Shown here piece after piece: positions 61,739 through 64,000 of a stretch of DNA of 64,000 nt. The DNA is from Rothia nasimurium. GTDB taxonomy: Bacteria > Actinomycetota > Actinomycetes > Actinomycetales > Micrococcaceae. A program made the position numbers and the translations under genes. The stretch is taken from the NCBI RefSeq assembly GCF_928391935.1, contig NZ_CAKMTD010000011.1, forward strand, positions 1-64,000, given 5' to 3'. How positions within the stretch are numbered: the first letter of the stretch is position 1; every line of letters starts with the position of its first letter. The notes beneath the pieces were generated by a model. The model was given only the letters and a program-made list of their open reading frames with translations, did not search any database and had not been told where the DNA came from.

Positions 61739-62779
61739 CTACTTGCTATTGCTGTAAGTGATCCAAAGTTCAAGTACAGCCTTAGCCTGGCCAGTTTCCA
61801 CAGAGAGACGGGCGTCCTCTAGGGCTTGCTGGAATCGCTCCTGGAATGGGCGACCATCCACCGGCCGGAATGCCGTAATGCCGGCTGCAGCATTCAACAG
61901 GACGGCGTTAAGTATGGGACCGGGGGTTCCAGCCAGAACCTGATGCACCACCTGGGCATTATGCTGAGCGTCTCCCCCACGCAAATCATCCAGGGTAGCC
62001 AGGTCTAAACCGAAATCTGTGGGAGTGATGGAATGCTGCCTGACTCCCCCATCGAATGTTTCCCATACCTTAGACTCGCCGGTAATGGTGATTTCATCCA
62101 GTCCGTCATTACCCCTGAAAATCAAGGCGTGATCACCACGGGATGCAAAGACAGCAGCGATTTTCTCTGCCATTTCAGCGTCAGCAACACCGATAGCTGA
62201 GGCTCGAACCCGGGCAGGATTAGTCATAGGCCCCAGGTAATTGAAAGCCGTCGGCACCCCAATTGAACGGCGAGTGGGAGCAACATGTCGCATGGAGGGG
62301 TGGAAAACCTGGGCAAAAAGGAAAGTGATTCCAGCTGCCTCTACCGCCCCTGCAACATCCTTTATGTTCAAGTTGAGATTAATACCTAGCTCGGCAAGAA
62401 CATCTGCACTTCCACTTGAGGATGAAGATGCTCGATTGCCGTGCTTGATAACGGGCACCCCAGCACCTGCAGCTACCAGGGAGGCCATAGTTGAGATGTT
62501 GACGGTGTTCTGCTGGTCTCCCCCGGTTCCAACAATATCAACCGCATCTCGAGTGACCTCAATCTGTTCTGCCTTGTCAAGCATGCCTTGAGCGAGGGCG
62601 GCCAACTCCTCAGGAGTTTCACCCTTTACATGAAGTCCAACTAAAAATGCCCCGATAATTGCTTCCGGGGTCGATCCAGCCATGATGTCATTCATTGCCC
62701 ACGTAATTTCAGGTGAGGAAAGGTCCTCCTGGGCGACAAGGCGATTGAGAATTGTTTTCCAAGTGAGTGTGTCTGTCAT
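61739..62779 (-). CDS. trpD: Anthranilate phosphoribosyltransferase
   Basis: 346 residues from ATG at 62779 (MTDTLTWK), set by a TAGAAT hexamer 7 bases upstream. Second step of tryptophan synthesis. DIVGTGGDQQNTVNIST (PRPP-binding glycine loop), KHGNRASSSSSGSADVLAELG, HPSMRHVAPTRRSIGVPTAFNYLGP and GNDGLDEI are intact. It stands apart from other trp genes, next to the respiratory cluster, a typical actinobacterial position. Confidence 0.94.
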   Translation of the reverse strand: MTDTLTWKTILNRLVAQEDLSSPEITWAMNDIMAGSTPEAIIGAFLVGLHVKGETPEELAALAQGMLDKAEQIEVTRDAVDIVGTGGDQQNTVNISTMASLVAAGAGVPVIKHGNRASSSSSGSADVLAELGINLNLNIKDVAGAVEAAGITFLFAQVFHPSMRHVAPTRRSIGVPTAFNYLGPMTNPARVRASAIGVADAEMAEKIAAVFASRGDHALIFRGNDGLDEITITGESKVWETFDGGVRQHSITPTDFGLDLATLDDLRGGDAQHNAQVVHQVLAGTPGPILNAVLLNAAAGITAFRPVDGRPFQERFQQALEDARLSVETGQAKAVLELWITYSNSK

Positions 62780-62786
62780 AGGCCAC

Positions 62787-62792
62787 ATTCTA
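62787..62792 (-). promoter_or_regulatory. -10 box of trpD (leaderless)
   Basis: TAGAAT on the minus strand, 7 bases before the trpD ATG. Confidence 0.6.
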
Positions 62793-63019
62793 CGGAGCTG
62801 GATAAAACATAAGAAATACTCCACTCACCTGGTCCAGCATTCGGTTGTCCGCTCCCCCGGTAAGTACACTTCCTTGCTGGTCTGGTTACGCAAGTTTTAC
62901 ACGTTTTGCGTGTCGCAGGAGGGGCCTATAAACCCCTGAAAATCCAGGTTTACTACAGGATTTACAACACACCTAGGAGCAAACGCTCTTATCTATTGGT
63001 TCGAGGGCAGTTTTACAGA

Positions 63020-63025
63020 CATAAT
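63020..63025 (+). promoter_or_regulatory. -10 box of ctaE (leaderless)
   Basis: CATAAT, 6 bases before GTG at 63032. Further upstream (about 62890-62911) is an inverted pair acgcaa...ttgcgt that may be a regulator site. Confidence 0.5.
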
Positions 63026-63031
63026 GTCTAT

Positions 63032-63670
63032 GTGACAACTGCAACCCATACCCCAAGTAAGTCGGCACATGCCGCTCTGAACCGTCCAAACCAGGTAGCC
63101 GTAGGCACCATGGTGTGGCTGGCATCAGAGGTCATGTTCTTCGCCGGCCTGTTCGCAATGTACTTCACTCTGCGCGCTTCTCGCCCCGACATTTGGGCAG
63201 AGAACACGCCCTTGCTTGAAGTCCCCCTCGCTCTTGCCAACACCATCGTGTTGGTTTTGAGCTCTATTACCTGCCAGTTTGGTGTTTTCAAGGCTGAGCA
63301 GCTGAAGCCCCGTCGTACCGGATCTCTCTTCGACCTTCGCCAGTGGGGCATGGTCGAGTGGTTCCTTCTCACCTTCATCATGGGTGCGTTCTTCGTTTCT
63401 GTTCAGGCATACGAATACGCAAACCTTGTAGCTGAAGGTTTGACTATCGCTTCAAATGCTTACGGTTCAGCCTTCTACATCACCACCGGTTTCCACGCTC
63501 TCCACGTAACTGGCGGCCTGATTGCATTCTTGCTCATCATCGGCCGTGCATACGTTGCTAAGCGTTTTGGTCACTACGAAGCAACTTCAGCAATTGTTGT
63601 TTCCTACTACTGGCACTTCGTCGACGTCGTCTGGATCGTCCTGTTCGCCGTCGTGTACTTCCTGAAGTAA
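63032..63670 (+). CDS. ctaE: Cytochrome c oxidase subunit III
   Basis: 212 residues from GTG at 63032 ([13 protein letters not shown]). Part of the aa3 oxidase. Five membrane helices with [24 protein letters not shown] (conserved Glu), [13 protein letters not shown] and [21 protein letters not shown] at the end. First gene of ctaE-qcrC; the actinobacterial oxidase forms a supercomplex with the bc1 complex. Confidence 0.95.
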   Translation: MTTATHTPSKSAHAALNRPNQVAVGTMVWLASEVMFFAGLFAMYFTLRASRPDIWAENTPLLEVPLALANTIVLVLSSITCQFGVFKAEQLKPRRTGSLFDLRQWGMVEWFLLTFIMGAFFVSVQAYEYANLVAEGLTIASNAYGSAFYITTGFHALHVTGGLIAFLLIIGRAYVAKRFGHYEATSAIVVSYYWHFVDVVWIVLFAVVYFLK

Positions 63671-63720
63671 CCGGTAATTCTCACCAAAACCAACTAGCAC
63701 ACACACTAAGGAACAACGAC

Positions 63721-64000
63721 GTGAAGGCACTTTCTCAAAAGCGACGTCATCCGCTCGCAGCTCTCGTGTTGCTGGCTCTTGCCCTCCTTCTTTCTGGTGG
63801 CCTCTACGCAGTTGCCACAGCTACTAACGAAGCTCAGGCAACTACTACCGCTAGCTACACAGCTGAAGATATTTCAGAAGGCCAGAAACTCTTCCTGGCA
63901 AACTGTGCAACCTGCCATGGCACTAACGCCGAAGGTTCTGCAGACGGTCCCTCACTCATTGGTGTTGGCGCTGCCGCTGTTGACTTTCAGGTAGGTACCG
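63721..64000 (+). CDS. qcrC: Dihaem cytochrome c subunit of the bc1 complex, QcrC (partial)
   Basis: 93 residues in the window; the rest lies beyond its end. GTG start with aaggaa upstream. N-terminal membrane helix (about 12-33), then LFLANCATCHGTNAEG with the first haem-binding CxxCH motif. It is 50 bases after ctaE, as in other actinobacterial ctaE-qcrCAB clusters. Confidence 0.93.
   Translation, partial: MKALSQKRRHPLAALVLLALALLLSGGLYAVATATNEAQATTTASYTAEDISEGQKLFLANCATCHGTNAEGSADGPSLIGVGAAAVDFQVGT

Noticed and set aside
1..64000. CRISPR arrays, prophage genes, integrases or conjugation genes
   Set aside because: No spaced repeats and no such genes were seen; the only mobile sign is the IS256-type end at the left edge.

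Overview
The window looks like a chromosome segment of a high-GC actinobacterium of the family Micrococcaceae, most likely Rothia or a close relative. This is inferred from gene content and gene order, not from a database search. Supporting signs are a complete pupylation locus (arc, dop, pup, pafA, fused pafBC), mycothiol ligase mshC, RbpA, a polyprenol-phosphate mannose synthase, SURF1 and ctaE-qcrC respiratory genes, a BioYMN biotin transporter, and many genes whose -10 hexamer lies 6-8 bases before the start codon (leaderless transcripts). I found no CRISPR array and no rRNA. There is one tRNA (Leu, anticodon GAG).

Layout. 1-6.6 kb is an accessory island: the end of an IS256-type transposase, then a type I restriction-modification set (hsdS, hsdM, hsdR on the minus strand). 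The HsdS is short, and a lone nucleotidyltransferase gene sits between hsdM and hsdR. 6.7-11.3 kb holds a heterodimeric ABC exporter and an Abi/HEPN-type gene with an unexplained strong terminator behind its promoter. 11.3-13.3 kb is the biotin uptake operon (bioY, ecfA, ecfT) with a perfect palindrome over its -35 box. 13.4-28.3 kb is mixed housekeeping: an ABC-F protein, an isolated 27-residue peptide gene, a YdjM-like membrane protein with a LexA-type box, xanthine permease and phosphoribosyltransferase, SURF1, two short-chain dehydrogenases separated by a 91-bp tandem duplication, serB, an rRNA/tRNA methyltransferase, ribosomal protein L31, an LCP ligase and a membrane-anchored protein with HIRAN-like domains. 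28.5-38 kb carries aminopeptidase N, tRNA-Leu, SelO, an unusually long DHA2 drug exporter and L-lactate dehydrogenase.

38-58.9 kb is the conserved actinobacterial block uppP - mshC - PAC2 - M50 protease - trmI - arc - dop - pup - pafA - two FKBP isomerases - pafBC - membrane protein - tatA - tatC - helY - amidohydrolase-like - ppm1, followed by rbpA. The 20S proteasome genes prcB and prcA, which in mycobacteria lie between pup and pafA, are absent: only 33 bases separate the two genes. The Arc ATPase also lacks the C-terminal proteasome-docking tail. The locus therefore appears to make a pupylation and unfolding system without its peptidase. 59-64 kb holds an NfeD/SPFH membrane pair, trpD and the start of the cytochrome oxidase/bc1 cluster (ctaE, qcrC, cut by the window end).

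The best leads are the proteasome-less Pup locus, the Abi gene with a possible antisense or divergent small RNA, the isolated 27-residue peptide gene with duplicated upstream motifs, the lone nucleotidyltransferase inside the restriction island, and the genome-wide looking leaderless promoter pattern.
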